A stretch of DNA of 64,000 nucleotides. Source: Melioribacteraceae bacterium (GTDB taxonomy: Bacteria > Bacteroidota > Ignavibacteria > Ignavibacteriales > Melioribacteraceae). Where the stretch lies: positions 361,486-425,485 of the forward strand of contig JAIPBD010000001.1 in the NCBI GenBank assembly GCA_021739765.1, in the 5' to 3' direction. The position numbers were made by a program, and so were the translations under genes. Below, piece by piece: positions 1 through 11,895 of the stretch; the first letter of the stretch is position 1, and each line of letters begins with the position of its first letter. The notes beneath the pieces were generated by a model, which was not told the origin of the DNA, did not search any database, and was given only the letters and a program-made list of their open reading frames with translations.

Positions 1-3000
1 GTACCACCATATTTTCTTGTTGTCGAGCTATCGGCTTGGGAAAACTCTTGAAACATTTTATCGGCTTGTTCAGGGGTCATCCCAATTCCGGTATCCTTAA
101 CACCAAACTGTAGCAAAACTTTTTCCGGACTTTTTTCCATTACGCTGACTGACACAACAACTTCGCCCGAATCAGTAAACTTGATCGCATTGCTGCAAAA
201 ATTTGTGAGAATTTGAGTTACTCTCAGCGGATCACCGATAAGATTTGAGGGAACATTCGGAGCAACAAATATTGCAAATTCAATCCCTTTATCAATTGCT
301 TTTTGAGCGTTAAGATTTGAGACTGTATCCATCACGGTGTCCAAATCCATTTCTGTATATTCTATCGCAAGTTTCCCGGCTTCAATTTTTGAGAAATCTA
401 GAATGTCGTTAATTATTCCAAGCAGGGAGTTTGCTGAACGGTCAATTTTTGTCAAATAATCAAACTGTTTCGAGTTGAGTTCAGTTTGTAACGCAAGATG
501 CGTTAATCCGATAATCGCGTTCATCGGTGTTCGGATCTCGTGGGACATTGTGGCTAAGAATTGACTTTTTGCGACCGTTGCGGTTTCGGCTTCTTCTTTT
601 GCAAACTCAAGTTCAGCTTGAATGTTCATGAGTTCCGTGATGTCTCGAGATATGGAAAGAATTCCAACAATGTTTCCATTCAAATCTTTGAGAGGCCTTT
701 TTACGGTATTTGCCCATCCTTTCTGATTTCCGATTTTGATTATATCTTCTGTCAATTCAATGCTCTTTCCTTCATTGATAACTTGAATTTCAGGACCCTT
801 AGTAAACTTGATTACAGATTTTTCATTCTGAACCTCCTCTTCCATTTTGCCTACTATATCATGCCAGTCTTCATAACCGAGCATTTTCGCCATCGGCAAG
901 CTGCAAGCGCGATATCGCAAATCTTTATCTTTCAAGTAGACTAAATCCGAAGTGCTCTCAAGGAAGTTTGTAAAATCGCGACTTAAAACTTCTGCAGCTT
1001 CCTTCGCGGTTTTTAATTCAATTTCCGCTTCTCTCCGTTTTGAGATATCATTAAACGAAATTACCGAGCCGATCAGGTCATCATCTTTAATTATTGGAGT
1101 CGCTGTATATTCAACAGGCAAAGGTTTGCCATTCTTTGTCCATAGTACTTCGTCATCAACTCTGCTCGAAATACCTTCGGTAAATGCATGATACATCGGG
1201 CAATTTTCAACATGATATTCCGAACCATCGGCATGATGATGATGAAATATTGAATGGGCTTTATTACCAAGCAGTTCCTCTTTAGAGTAGCCCAAAATAT
1301 TTTCCACAGCCGGATTTACGAAAGTTATTTTACCATCCGCATCCGTCCCAAAAATTCCTTCTGTCGTTGATTCCAGGAGTAGCCGGCTTCGTTCTTCGGC
1401 CGCCTTTAGTTCTGCGGCGGCTTCTTTTTTCTCGGTTAAATCGCTCATTATCACGCCGAGGAAATTTCTTTCACCGACCGAAAAGGGGATTATTGTTAAG
1501 TCAACAAAGAATAAATCGCCATTATTTTTCTTCGCCAACCATTCTGTTTTTACTTTTTCGCCATTTTGAAATTTCAGATTATATTCAGCCAGATGTTTCT
1601 CAAAAGGTTTGCCGTCAGGTTGTATCTCTGCCGAAATTTCAGAGGGGGACAATCCGATCACTTCGGTTTCATTATCATACCCAAACATTTTTACCCAGGC
1701 TTTATTACACTCAATAAAGCTCATATCCTCAACAAAAGCGTAAGCATCGATTGCGTAATCATAAAGTGATTGGAATTTTGCCGAATTTACTTTGCGTTCG
1801 GTTATATCGTCTTCAATGGCAACATAATGTGTCAGCTTATTTCTTTCATCCGTTACTGAAGATATTGATATCGCCACCCAGTAATATTCGCCATTTTTCT
1901 TTCTGTTTTGAATTTCTCCTCGCCAGACTTTACCTACTGAAATTGTTTCCCACATATCTTTGTAGACTTCATCAGGCGTAATTCCTGAATTGAGAATACT
2001 TGGCTTCTTACCAAATGCCTCGTCTTGAGTAAAGCCGGTAAAGTTCATAAATTCTTGATTTACATATTCGATTTCACCGGAGAGATTTGTGATAAAAATC
2101 ATTGAAGGATTTTGTTCGACGGCGACTGAAAGTTTTTTAGTAATTTCTTCAGTTTTTTTGCGTTCTGTGATATCGAAACGAATTGAAATATATTCAGCCG
2201 GTTTGCCGTTTGCTCCGATGACAGGCGCAATCACCGTATCTACCCAATAAATTGATCCGTCCTTTGCCACATTTTTTACAATGTCCCGCCATACTTTCCC
2301 TTGTGCAATTTCATGCCACATCTTTTTCCAAAATTCAACTGGGTGGTAACCGGAATTTACGATGTTATGTTTTTTCCCTATGAGTTCGGAGCGTTCATAT
2401 TTGGAAACTTTGCAAAACAGATCATTAACAAAAGTTATTTCACCTCGTATATTTGTGGCTGAAACAATAGCCGTTTTATTTAAAGCGTTATTTTGTGAAG
2501 TAATTTTAAGATTTAAATTATTAGCTAATTTAATCGAATTTTCCAATTCCGCGGTTCTTCTTTTAACTTCATTCTCAAGATTTTCATTAATAGATATTAA
2601 CTTTATCTCCGATTGCTGCCGATCGTAGAAATTACCAATCAGCCGACAAAGCGCTGCGATCAGTTCTTTTTCCTCTTTTAGAAACGGGCCATCATCGGCT
2701 TCGGGCATTTCTTCAACATAAAAAACTTCTATTGATCCGATTACGCGCTCTGTTGTAACAATCTCACTTTTTTGCATCCACTCCGATTCTTCAAAATTAT
2801 CAGAAGTAAATATTTTATCACCAAATTTTATTCGACCTTTCGTGATCTCTGGGTATTGCCAACCGTTTGGAATTGCTTTGGCGGTTTCTTGTAATATAAA
2901 ATCTATATCAGACAAGGTATCTTCTGTTAATTGAGAAACCTTATATAGACATCTTAGTTCTTTAACTCTTTCATTTACATCATGTATTAATTTTTCCTTT

Positions 3001-4148
3001 TCTTTTTCTCTTTGCTTAATTCTCTGATTCATATAATCAAAGCTCGCGGCTAAAGATGCAACTTCATAACCTTTTGCGTTAACACTCAATTCTGAGTCTT
3101 TTCCCGCTGCTACGGACTCCACATGTTTTTGAAGAGTTTTAATTGGTTTTGTGATCTGGTTGGAAACGAAAAGTATTATTAAGACTGTGATAAAAATTGT
3201 AGCCAAAAAGAGCAAAATGAATTTTTGTATGGTACTGTTCACAATGCTTAATGCTGAAGACTCATTTGTCCCCACAAAGAACGTCCATTTTGTCGTTTCA
3301 ACCGGAGCGTAAAAAGTTAAGAATCTATCGCCGCTACTAAGATCTAATCTTTCTAAACCCGATCCTCCTTCAATAAATTTGCGGGCGACTTTATCTCTTT
3401 CTGATTTTAATAGTGAATTGGAATCCTCTTCGTCGAAAATATTCTTCCCAAGGAGTTCTTCTTTGCTATAAGATGTGTAAACATAGTTCCCCGCATTTGT
3501 AATAATTCCAACGGAATAATCATTCATTTCTTCTGCGGATAGATAACTCTCAAACTCTGAGATTGGTATGTCGATAGTTACAACAGCCCAAAAAGAATTA
3601 TCGCGGAAAACGGGCATGGAGTAAGTCACCATCCAAATATTACCTGCTTCGTTATCGAAGTAAGGTTCGGTCCAGATTGGTTTTTTCTCTTGTTGGGGTA
3701 AGTTATACCAATCCCACTCACCGTTGGAATAATCGTAAGCGTCTTTGCCAATTTCAATTTGTTTTATCCCGTCGGGACTTCGAAAAGAATATGGAGCGAA
3801 AAGTCGTTGATTCTTATTAAAAACGTAAGGAGCAAAAGTTATTGATGAGCCATAAATGAAGTCATTGTTCTCAACATTTCTTTTTGTCCAATTATATATC
3901 TCTTCTTCTGTGTAATCATCTTTTTCAATTAAAAATCTTCTATTTAAGGAGGCAACATCTGTAACTACTTGGAGATAACGATCGAGATTGCCGGCAGTTC
4001 GCCAAGTTAAATCCTTTAGTTTATATTCAATCTTATCTGTGGATTCATTTTTGATAGTTGTAATATTTATTAAAGCGATTACAACATAAAGCAAAATTAT
4101 GGGAGGCAGAATAAACAGTAAGAGTTTATTCGTGATCGATAATTTCAT
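1..4148 (-). CDS. Multi-PAS sensor histidine kinase, cut by the left edge
   Basis: Membrane-bound sensor kinase of which 1382 residues are visible; the 3' end lies outside the window. In order: a membrane segment at about 7-30, an extracytoplasmic Cache-like sensor at about 35-300, a second membrane segment at about 310-333, HAMP, a GAF-like stretch at about 396-500, five PAS domains (about 543-662, 672-786, 791-902, 916-1036, 1054-1170), HisKA with phospho-acceptor H1203 in [10 protein letters not shown], and an HATPase with the N box [10 protein letters not shown] and DTGIGM. The frame stops at the window edge inside KYGGT, so receivers or Hpt may follow. The start ATG at 4148 gives a typical [12 protein letters not shown] amino end. 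The kinase core is very similar to that of the next gene upstream, which suggests duplication. Ligand unknown. Confidence 0.93.
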   Translation of the reverse strand, partial: MKLSITNKLLLFILPPIILLYVVIALINITTIKNESTDKIEYKLKDLTWRTAGNLDRYLQVVTDVASLNRRFLIEKDDYTEEEIYNWTKRNVENNDFIYGSSITFAPYVFNKNQRLFAPYSFRSPDGIKQIEIGKDAYDYSNGEWDWYNLPQQEKKPIWTEPYFDNEAGNIWMVTYSMPVFRDNSFWAVVTIDIPISEFESYLSAEEMNDYSVGIITNAGNYVYTSYSKEELLGKNIFDEEDSNSLLKSERDKVARKFIEGGSGLERLDLSSGDRFLTFYAPVETTKWTFFVGTNESSALSIVNSTIQKFILLFLATIFITVLIILFVSNQITKPIKTLQKHVESVAAGKDSELSVNAKGYEVASLAASFDYMNQRIKQREKEKEKLIHDVNERVKELRCLYKVSQLTEDTLSDIDFILQETAKAIPNGWQYPEITKGRIKFGDKIFTSDNFEESEWMQKSEIVTTERVIGSIEVFYVEEMPEADDGPFLKEEKELIAALCRLIGNFYDRQQSEIKLISINENLENEVKRRTAELENSIKLANNLNLKITSQNNALNKTAIVSATNIRGEITFVNDLFCKVSKYERSELIGKKHNIVNSGYHPVEFWKKMWHEIAQGKVWRDIVKNVAKDGSIYWVDTVIAPVIGANGKPAEYISIRFDITERKKTEEITKKLSVAVEQNPSMIFITNLSGEIEYVNQEFMNFTGFTQDEAFGKKPSILNSGITPDEVYKDMWETISVGKVWRGEIQNRKKNGEYYWVAISISSVTDERNKLTHYVAIEDDITERKVNSAKFQSLYDYAIDAYAFVEDMSFIECNKAWVKMFGYDNETEVIGLSPSEISAEIQPDGKPFEKHLAEYNLKFQNGEKVKTEWLAKKNNGDLFFVDLTIIPFSVGERNFLGVIMSDLTEKKEAAAELKAAEERSRLLLESTTEGIFGTDADGKITFVNPAVENILGYSKEELLGNKAHSIFHHHHADGSEYHVENCPMYHAFTEGISSRVDDEVLWTKNGKPLPVEYTATPIIKDDDLIGSVISFNDISKRREAEIELKTAKEAAEVLSRDFTNFLESTSDLVYLKDKDLRYRACSLPMAKMLGYEDWHDIVGKMEEEVQNEKSVIKFTKGPEIQVINEGKSIELTEDIIKIGNQKGWANTVKRPLKDLNGNIVGILSISRDITELMNIQAELEFAKEEAETATVAKSQFLATMSHEIRTPMNAIIGLTHLALQTELNSKQFDYLTKIDRSANSLLGIINDILDFSKIEAGKLAIEYTEMDLDTVMDTVSNLNAQKAIDKGIEFAIFVAPNVPSNLIGDPLRVTQILTNFCSNAIKFTDSGEVVVSVSVMEKSPEKVLLQFGVKDTGIGMTPEQADKMFQEFSQADSSTTRKYGG

Positions 4149-4300
4149 ATTTAATTCCGGTGAGAGATAATGGTATAAAAGAGTAATTACAAGCAATAAT
4201 TTAAGGAAATAATGGTAGAAATGAGATGGTACTTTATCAATTATGGGATATAAGAACCGGTGAAGAAGATAAATAATTAATGCAATTATTTGCGATGAAA

Positions 4301-4332
4301 AATACTGTACTGAAGTAATTTTCAATACTGTA
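4301..4332. repeat. Short direct repeat AATACTGTA x2 upstream of the partial kinase
   Basis: AATACTGTA occurs at 4301-4309 and again at 4324-4332, 23 bp apart (about two helical turns), in the 258-bp gap between the two kinase genes. It could be a paired operator for the downstream kinase. This is inference only, and chance occurrence in AT-rich DNA is possible. I see nothing else definable in this gap. Confidence 0.25.
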
Positions 4333-4406
4333 GATTGGTCTTACAATCTAAATACGACTATTAGTTAAACAAATTTAATAATAATTAAAGATATATATAT
4401 TGCAAA

Positions 4407-7400
4407 TTAAATATTTTGAATCATTATCTCAAAATATTCCAACGCGCCTTCAAAATCGAAATCATTAATTTTCTGTTTTAGTTGGATTAATTCTTTATCG
4501 AATTTAGGATTCGAGCCCATCTCATCGACTGCATTTGTAGCATCCGGATTGAAATTATTCAACATTTCTTTCAATTTTTCTAATTTCCCTTTGAACTCAT
4601 CGTCACTAATTGCAGAAGCAGATTCTTCTTTTTGATCAAGTATTTTCTTTTTTACAGACACAAGAGTAGGAGAGAGGTATTGATCTAATTCAGCTAGTAA
4701 TTCTTCAATATTTTCTAATTCATGACTTATGAAAAACTTCTCTAATTCTTTTACTTTTTCGTGAAGAACAATTGCACCAATATTTCCGGTAACTCCTTTT
4801 AGAGTATGCATTAATCTATGAGCAGTTTCAAAATCTTTTTGGGCGACTTTTTTCTTTATTTCCTCAACAAGATTAATATTTCCGTTATAGAACTTTTCTA
4901 ATATTGAGAGATAAAGTTTTCTGTTTCCGCCAACTCTAAGCAATCCATTTTGAATGTCGATTCCTTCCAACTCTGGAATTTCAATTTCGTGATCAGTCTC
5001 TTTCCCTTTAGCATAATCTTTTTCGTCGTCGATTATTTTGTTTTTGACGTCTCCAGGTTTTATCCATTTCACAATAGCTCCAAATGCGGCATCCGGATCA
5101 ATCGGTTTGGTTACGAAATCCATCATTCCGGATTTAATGCACTTCTCTCTTACGCCGCTCATCGCATCAGCTGTTAAACCTAGAATTGGTAATTCTTTAT
5201 AATCAGCCAGTTTTCTAATCTCTTCAGTTGCTGTGTACCCATCCATTTCCGGCATCTGAATATCCATAAACACAAGATTGTATTTGGAGGGAATGCCAGA
5301 ATCGCGAACTTTTTCAAATGCAATTCTTCCATTCTCGGCTATCTCAACATTAAACCCAACTCCTTCAAACAATTCCGAGGCAACTTGCTGATTTATCTCG
5401 TTATCTTCTGCTATCAGAATTTTAGCACCTCTAATTTCTTTCAGAGCTTCGGTATGTCTCAAACCCTTCTCAACATGTGTTGTCGATATTACAGATTCCT
5501 TCCCAAATGTTGTCATTATTGCATCAAATAGGGAGGACAAAGAATACGGCTTGCTGATAATCGTACTTATCCCCAATTCCGCTGATTGTTTTGCTGTGTC
5601 TCCTTTTGCGAAAGCACTTATCATTATTACTTTAAGTTTTTTTAATTCTTCGACTTGCCTAATTAGTTTTACTGTTTCAATCCCGTCTAAATCCGGCATG
5701 CGCCAATCAACCAAAAATAAATCGTAAGGATTGGTCTTTAATTCTTTTATTGCTTCTTCTCCAGATTCAACTAATGTTATATCAAAATTGAAAGTTTTAC
5801 ACGCAGTCTTAAGTATTCTCCGAGCTATATGGTTATCATCGCACCCCAATATTCTGATTTTCCCCAGTCCATCGTTTGCTGAAAATTCACTTTTTTTCTG
5901 ATATTCCTGAACTCCATAAACACCAGTGAAATAAAATGTACTACCTTTTCCATATTCGCTTTCAACTCCCGTTTCTCCGCCCATTATTTCCGCAAGTTTT
6001 TTACTTATTGCCAATCCTAATCCGGTTCCACCGTATTTTCTTGTGGTTGAACTATCTGCCTGGCTGAATTCCTTAAACATTTTCCCTTGCTGCTCTTTGG
6101 TTAATCCTATACCGGTGTCTTTTACTTCAAACCGGAGTTTAATTTGTTCTTCGGATATTTTCTCAATAACAGATACATTTACAATAATGTCTCCTTTTTC
6201 AGTAAACTTTACAGAATTACTGCAAAAGTTTGTTACTATCTGCCCAATTCTCAATGGATCACCAACCAGATTGAGCGGAACATCCGGAGAAACATAAATA
6301 GAAAACTCAAGCCCTTTTTCTTGTGCTTTTTGTGAATTCAGATTTGAAATTGTATCAAGCACAGTTTCCAGATCAAAATCAACATTTTCTATGTTTAATT
6401 TTCCGGCTTCAATTTTTGAGAAATCGAGGATATCGTTAATAATGCCCAAAAGAGCAATAGCGGAGCGGTCAATTTTAACAAGATAATCATGTTGTTTTGG
6501 ATTTAGATCTGTTTTTAACGCAAGATTGGACAATCCAATTATCGCATTCATTGGTGTTCGAATTTCATGTGACATCGTAGCTAGGAATTGACTTTTTGTT
6601 TGTGTTGCAGCTTCGGCAGTTTCTTTCGCAATCTCCAATTCCTTTTCAGCATTTTTTATATCAGTTATATCCCAGACCAATCCAATTGAATCTGTGGGCT
6701 GACCATTTTCAGAATATGAGAACTTTCCGATTGACATTATATGCTTAACTTTTCCATCAGGAGTCAGTACTCTAAAGTTAGTCCTATAATCCACAATTTG
6801 GTTTGACATAGTGTCCTGCATAACTTGACCGATCGCTGCGATATCATCCGGATGAACAAAAGTGAACCATTGGTCCATTGTTCCATCCAATTCAATATTA
6901 TCAAGTCCATAAAGCCTTTTAGTATTTTCATCAGCATCCAATCTATTTTCTTGCACATAATATTTCCATGAGCCCATATTTGCCGCTTGAAGAGCTAAAT
7001 CTAAATTTTCTCTTGCCTCAAGAACTTCTTTTTCAGCTTTTTTACGATCAGTTATATCGTTTACAACGGCAGTAAAAAGTTTCCTGTCTTTTAATTCTAC
7101 TTCACTTATCCCTATTTCCACCGGGAATAATTCACCATTTTTTCTTAATGCTGTTACCTCAAGACGTTTATCAATAACTTTTTTAATACCCGTATTAAGG
7201 TAATTTTTAAGGTAAGCATCGTGATTAGCAGAGTGCTCGGCAGGAATAAGGATTCTTACGTTTTTTCCGTTTATTTCTTCAAATGAATAGCCGAAAATTT
7301 GCTCTGCAGCAGGATTGAATGTTTCAATAAGTCCTTTTTCGTTTATTGTTATAATTCCATTTGTCGATGCAGCAAGGATTGCATCCGTTTTATTTTTACT

Positions 7401-10400
7401 TTCAATTATTTTTTCTTCTTGTGATTTCCTCTCAGAAATATCATGGGTAAATGCGACAATGTAACTCGCGCCTTCAAATTCAAAATAGGATGCCGCTATT
7501 TCAACCGGTATCAATTTATCATCTGCCGAGCACAATACAGATTCGTAATATGCTTTTTCACCTTGTATTAATTTTTCCACAAATCCAGACCAATCTTCAG
7601 GTAAAAAGTTGATATCGAAATACCAAAATTTCTTTCCGACTACATCGTCTCTTTTCAAACCTAATGATTGATACGCATTGGAATTGGTATCAATAATTTC
7701 CCCTGAGATACAGTCAACGAAGCATATGCTGTCTCTAGCGTTATCAATGCCGAATTGTATGAGTTTTAGTTGTTTCTCAAGCTTAATTCTTTCAGTAATA
7801 TCTTTAAAAATTACAACCGAACCAATTACACTATTTCCTTTCAAAATAGCTGTACTAGTATATTCAACACTAAAATACGATCCGTCTTTTTTCCATAAGA
7901 CTTCATCATGTACTGTTGCTGATTCACCGTAATTATAAGATTTATACATCGGGCAGTGTTCAAACAAATACTTTGTGCCATCCGAATAGGAATGGTGAAT
8001 TAACGGATGTATTTTATTACCGACAATTTCTTCTTCCTTGAAACCCAGCATTTCGCAAGCTGCGGGATTTATAAAAGTTGTAACACCATTAGTGTCACAA
8101 CCAAATATTCCGTCGGCAGCAGAACTTAATAAGAGTCTGCTTTTTTCTTCAGATTCAAGTAATGCGGCTTCAGCATTTTTTCTATCGGTAATATCAAAAC
8201 GGATTGCTAAAAATTCTTCAGGTTTTCCTTTATCACCAAGCACGGGGGCAATTATTGATTCGGCCCAAAAGAATGAGCCGTCTTTTGCTCTATTCCTAAT
8301 TTGTCCTTTCCATACATCTCCGGAAAGAATTGTATTCCACATTTCTTCAAATAATTCTTTCGGGTGTAAGCCAGAATTTATAATTCGATGATTTTTACCA
8401 ATAATTTCATCTTTTGTGTATTGGGTAATTCTGCAAAATTCGTCATTGACCTCTGTAATATTTCCTTCCAAATCCGATATTGAAACTATTGCAGAGTAAT
8501 CAAGGGCAAGATTTTGAGAAGCTAATTTGGAATTCACAGCTTTAATCTCGGAAGTCCGTTCCGCCACTATTTTTTCCAGTTCTGCTTTTTGTCTTTCAAG
8601 TTTTCGGGAATTGTACCAAACGATTGTATAGATGAATCCTAATGCGAAAACAAAATAAAAACCATAAGCCCACCAGGCCAGGTACCATGGATGGTGAATT
8701 TTAAACCGATAAGCTGTGACGTTGCTTTCAGTTAAATAAACATTACGGGCCTTTACTTGAAAGGTATAATCACCTTCATTTAAATTCGTAAAAACAGATT
8801 TATTTTCCTTCGACCATGCACTCCAGTCTTTACTGTACCCAACTAACTTATAACTATACTGTGTCTCTTGGGGCTCCTCGTAAAACAGACCAGAATACTG
8901 TAGAGTTACAGAATTCAACGAATAATCAATATCAGGTATCTCTTGCCCGGTCTGATTTAATACTGGTGTTTTTAAACTATCTGAGGGTGAATAAAAACTT
9001 CCATCAAATAGTAGCGAATCAGAATCTATAGTAACCTTTCTTATGGCAACATTAAACGGTTTTGTGAAATCGCGTTTCGCCTTGATATTGTAATGAATAA
9101 AAGCTTCAGCAGTGCCAAAACTGATTGTTTTATCATTGTTTAAAAACGGGTGTAATTCATTAAATTCGGAGATTAATCGATTAAAACTCGTGGAGTCTAT
9201 TTCAATGCCTTGCGGTGTTTTTGTTATATATAAAATTGATTCACCTTTCAACAAATAGTTGTTTTCGTCAACTTTAATTATATACTCCATCGGGCTTTTT
9301 ATTTCCTTGCCGAAGAAATTGGTATAAGTAAATCTTATGAGTGAATCGGGTTCATTTGCATTTGGAAAATTGGCTTGCAGAATACCATTTTTTGTAATTA
9401 CAAATATATTGCCATCTATAATAAACGTTCTTGTTTCCTGAACATTCGGTAATCCATTATTGGTGCTCAGGTGAGTAATTTTATAGCTCTTTACATCGTA
9501 ATTTTCGAATTGAATAATATAAATACCACTATACTGAGTATTTACCCATAAATTTCCATCATTGTCTTCTGTGATGTTAAAAATTACGTCCTCAATTTCA
9601 GGGAAATACCATTCTTCTAAATACTTTACGTTTTCGAATGTAGCCTTGGAATTCAACCGCAGATACCCTAAACGGTTGTGGACACCAAAAAACAGTATAT
9701 CCGGATTTTTGTTAGAACCGGTAAAACATAATGATGTTAATCCATTAAATTTAAGCAATCCCTTTTTGGTAGAATCTTTTAGAACAATTAAATAACTTCC
9801 ACCTCCGGCAACTAATAAATCGTTCATTCTTTTTATTTCCCAGCAACTATTACTGAATAATTCAATTTTGCGATAAACCGAATTGTAATTCTTTTTAATT
9901 GTGTTGTCCGGCAAATAATAAATACCGTTCTGAGTACCTATGTATTGAAACCCGTCGTATGAATAAGCAGAAAGTACAGTTTCGTCAATGTTTTGCAATT
10001 TACCGGCAATAGTTGCCGGATAATTGATATCTACCTTGCAAATACCTCTTTGCATGCAAAGCCATAAATTTCCTGTATTCTCAGTAGTGATATAATATGT
10101 GCTGCCTCCCTGAAGTCCTTTATCTTCATTTAATACTTGAATAATTTCTCCGGTATTGGATAAAATAAGAACCCCTCCGGTACGTGTAGCAACTGCAAAA
10201 TTATTTTCATCGATTCGGATAGCAAAATAGAGCCTGTGTTCGTTTAAATATTTTTGCGCAGGTGTTTCAAATTTCTCAAATTGTTTTGTATCTAAATTGT
10301 ACAATCTCCAATTTATTTTTACGTCTGAAATTAGAATCTTATTGTCTGGGAACGGTATTATTAAGGTGAGATTTTCAACACTATTTTCAAGTTGCTTAAT

Positions 10401-10985
10401 AGGTTCAAGAACTGAATCTTGAATTAAGCAAATACCTTTGTTTTTATGTATTACATAAATATTGCTATTTAATTGAAATGCATATTGGGCGAATAATTCT
10501 GTCTTTATAGTTTTGAGTTTATTTTCAGAATAGATGTAAATATTTTCTCGCGCGAAAAAATATACTTTATCCGAACGTACAATTATTTTGTGTATATCCT
10601 GAAACCGAGGTTCATTTTTGGGTAATAAGACAGATAAAGAATTGTATTCCAGATTGCCTGATTTATCCGCTTTAAGGTATCCAAATTCGTTGAACGAACC
10701 TACATATATTCGACCTTTGTCGTCGATAGCTAACGAACGGACGATTGTTTTCGATGGCGTATGAATTCTTTTCCATGTAGTTCCATCAAATTCAATAATT
10801 CCCTGGTTGTCTCCAAAATACATTATCCCACGATTGTCTTGTAAAGCGCACCAGACCTGAGAACTCGCACCATATTCTTTTGGTGAATAATATTTAATAA
10901 ACGGAGAGCCATAATTGAATAAAGGCTGGGGGAATAAAATTCCGGTGTAGACAAACAGAGCAATTAACAGTAGCCTTATTTTCAT
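4407..10985 (-). CDS. Giant hybrid histidine kinase: propeller, Y_Y_Y, five PAS, HisKA, two receivers, Hpt
   Basis: A 2192-aa phosphorelay protein. It has a signal peptide or membrane anchor at about 1-20, an exported two-component-regulator propeller at about 40-640, a Y_Y_Y domain at about 690-760, and a membrane segment at about 770-795 (WWAYGFYFVFALGFIYTIVW). Five PAS domains follow at about 825-1460, then HisKA with H1473 in [10 protein letters not shown], HATPase at about 1590-1700 (NFCSNSVKFT, DTGIGL), receiver 1 with D1760 (LVDWRMPD), receiver 2 with D1908 (FMDIQMPEMDG), and Hpt with H2060 (MHTLKG). All phosphotransfer residues are present, so a full His-Asp-His relay within one chain is plausible. 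Propeller plus Y_Y_Y is the sensor layout of Bacteroidota hybrid two-component systems for polysaccharides, but those end in AraC DNA-binding domains and this one does not. The output partner is therefore elsewhere. Confidence 0.95.
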   Translation of the reverse strand: MKIRLLLIALFVYTGILFPQPLFNYGSPFIKYYSPKEYGASSQVWCALQDNRGIMYFGDNQGIIEFDGTTWKRIHTPSKTIVRSLAIDDKGRIYVGSFNEFGYLKADKSGNLEYNSLSVLLPKNEPRFQDIHKIIVRSDKVYFFARENIYIYSENKLKTIKTELFAQYAFQLNSNIYVIHKNKGICLIQDSVLEPIKQLENSVENLTLIIPFPDNKILISDVKINWRLYNLDTKQFEKFETPAQKYLNEHRLYFAIRIDENNFAVATRTGGVLILSNTGEIIQVLNEDKGLQGGSTYYITTENTGNLWLCMQRGICKVDINYPATIAGKLQNIDETVLSAYSYDGFQYIGTQNGIYYLPDNTIKKNYNSVYRKIELFSNSCWEIKRMNDLLVAGGGSYLIVLKDSTKKGLLKFNGLTSLCFTGSNKNPDILFFGVHNRLGYLRLNSKATFENVKYLEEWYFPEIEDVIFNITEDNDGNLWVNTQYSGIYIIQFENYDVKSYKITHLSTNNGLPNVQETRTFIIDGNIFVITKNGILQANFPNANEPDSLIRFTYTNFFGKEIKSPMEYIIKVDENNYLLKGESILYITKTPQGIEIDSTSFNRLISEFNELHPFLNNDKTISFGTAEAFIHYNIKAKRDFTKPFNVAIRKVTIDSDSLLFDGSFYSPSDSLKTPVLNQTGQEIPDIDYSLNSVTLQYSGLFYEEPQETQYSYKLVGYSKDWSAWSKENKSVFTNLNEGDYTFQVKARNVYLTESNVTAYRFKIHHPWYLAWWAYGFYFVFALGFIYTIVWYNSRKLERQKAELEKIVAERTSEIKAVNSKLASQNLALDYSAIVSISDLEGNITEVNDEFCRITQYTKDEIIGKNHRIINSGLHPKELFEEMWNTILSGDVWKGQIRNRAKDGSFFWAESIIAPVLGDKGKPEEFLAIRFDITDRKNAEAALLESEEKSRLLLSSAADGIFGCDTNGVTTFINPAACEMLGFKEEEIVGNKIHPLIHHSYSDGTKYLFEHCPMYKSYNYGESATVHDEVLWKKDGSYFSVEYTSTAILKGNSVIGSVVIFKDITERIKLEKQLKLIQFGIDNARDSICFVDCISGEIIDTNSNAYQSLGLKRDDVVGKKFWYFDINFLPEDWSGFVEKLIQGEKAYYESVLCSADDKLIPVEIAASYFEFEGASYIVAFTHDISERKSQEEKIIESKNKTDAILAASTNGIITINEKGLIETFNPAAEQIFGYSFEEINGKNVRILIPAEHSANHDAYLKNYLNTGIKKVIDKRLEVTALRKNGELFPVEIGISEVELKDRKLFTAVVNDITDRKKAEKEVLEARENLDLALQAANMGSWKYYVQENRLDADENTKRLYGLDNIELDGTMDQWFTFVHPDDIAAIGQVMQDTMSNQIVDYRTNFRVLTPDGKVKHIMSIGKFSYSENGQPTDSIGLVWDITDIKNAEKELEIAKETAEAATQTKSQFLATMSHEIRTPMNAIIGLSNLALKTDLNPKQHDYLVKIDRSAIALLGIINDILDFSKIEAGKLNIENVDFDLETVLDTISNLNSQKAQEKGLEFSIYVSPDVPLNLVGDPLRIGQIVTNFCSNSVKFTEKGDIIVNVSVIEKISEEQIKLRFEVKDTGIGLTKEQQGKMFKEFSQADSSTTRKYGGTGLGLAISKKLAEIMGGETGVESEYGKGSTFYFTGVYGVQEYQKKSEFSANDGLGKIRILGCDDNHIARRILKTACKTFNFDITLVESGEEAIKELKTNPYDLFLVDWRMPDLDGIETVKLIRQVEELKKLKVIMISAFAKGDTAKQSAELGISTIISKPYSLSSLFDAIMTTFGKESVISTTHVEKGLRHTEALKEIRGAKILIAEDNEINQQVASELFEGVGFNVEIAENGRIAFEKVRDSGIPSKYNLVFMDIQMPEMDGYTATEEIRKLADYKELPILGLTADAMSGVREKCIKSGMMDFVTKPIDPDAAFGAIVKWIKPGDVKNKIIDDEKDYAKGKETDHEIEIPELEGIDIQNGLLRVGGNRKLYLSILEKFYNGNINLVEEIKKKVAQKDFETAHRLMHTLKGVTGNIGAIVLHEKVKELEKFFISHELENIEELLAELDQYLSPTLVSVKKKILDQKEESASAISDDEFKGKLEKLKEMLNNFNPDATNAVDEMGSNPKFDKELIQLKQKINDFDFEGALEYFEIMIQNI

Positions 10986-11088
10986 TTCGTCTAATTCCTA
11001 ATTGTTCAGTGGAACAGCGCAACTAAACTCAACCTACAAGTATTATTTAGTCGCAGGGATTCCTTATAAAAAATACTATCCGAATCTT

Positions 11089-11496
11089 TTAGTTTACACC
11101 TTTACCATTCAGGTAAGGACCAAATTTCGTATCAGAACCTACAATATGATCATGTAGCCAATCGCGGAGAAAATTCATAACATCAATTGTCAAAACTCTT
11201 TCTCCGGCTTCAAACTTCTTCTGTAGAGCAGCAACCTGTTCTACTAACTCGGCATGCTGTTTTTTGTGAATATCAGATTCCGGGTAATCATATTGATCGA
11301 AATATTTTTCTTCAGTGCCGAAATGATAGACCGTATAATCTACAACATCACTCAAAATCTTGCTCATAGCTTCTTTTGCTTTTCCCATCATCATTGCTTC
11401 GTGAAGTTCGTTGATCAATTTGACTAACTTTTTGTGCTGTGAATCAATTTCCTGAATGTTAACTTCGTATACTTGTTTCCAATCGACCAAAGCCAT
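11089..11496 (-). CDS. Bacteriohemerythrin
   Basis: A 135-aa single-domain hemerythrin that binds oxygen at a non-haem di-iron site, with roles in O2 sensing, storage or delivery. The seven-ligand pattern is complete: H21, H58 and E62 (HxxxE), H77 and H81 (HxxxH), H117 and D122 (HxxxxD). Length is normal for the family. The ribosome site GGTGAGGG lies just before the ATG and overlaps the stop codon of a small upstream ORF. It sits directly upstream of the giant hybrid kinase on the same strand, about 100 bp away, so co-transcription is possible. A link between O2 and that kinase is inference only. Confidence 0.95.
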   Translation of the reverse strand: MALVDWKQVYEVNIQEIDSQHKKLVKLINELHEAMMMGKAKEAMSKILSDVVDYTVYHFGTEEKYFDQYDYPESDIHKKQHAELVEQVAALQKKFEAGERVLTIDVMNFLRDWLHDHIVGSDTKFGPYLNGKGVN

Positions 11497-11503
11497 AATA
11501 CCC

Positions 11504-11743
11504 TCACCATTTAATTTTTAATTGATGTTTATTAAGAGACGATGCTAAGTCAAAATCAATAAGTTCAAAAACATTTTTGCTTGTATTTCTTTCCACTTTA
11601 TAATTTGGAATTGGAGGAGTTCCTTTTATGATGGCTTGTACGGTCAGATCAAAGTTTTTAATGAGTCGCCGGACTGGTATTTTTAATAAGATGATTAATG
11701 ATAGAGTAAATAAGATTGGTTTTTTAAGTGTATTTCTGCTCAT
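11504..11743 (-). CDS. Possible small membrane or exported protein
   Basis: A 79-aa frame from an ATG at 11743, reading MSRNTLKKPILFTLSLIILL. This resembles a signal anchor (basic end, then a hydrophobic stretch), followed by an unremarkable soluble tail. A longer reading from a TTG at 11764 is possible. Its stop overlaps the ribosome site of the hemerythrin gene, which would fit translational coupling. I recognise no family and see no convincing ribosome site for it, so it may not be a real gene. Confidence 0.3.
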   Translation of the reverse strand: MSRNTLKKPILFTLSLIILLKIPVRRLIKNFDLTVQAIIKGTPPIPNYKVERNTSKNVFELIDFDLASSLNKHQLKIKW

Positions 11744-11895
11744 AAAATTATATCGCTGCAACAATTTTATATAGGAAGTAATTAAAAATTATAATTTAAG
11801 GAAATAATTACAAAAATGAGATAACGATATATTAATTTTAATATATTGGATAAATCGAATATACATAAGGCATTTTAGTTCGTTTAGAGGTCAAA

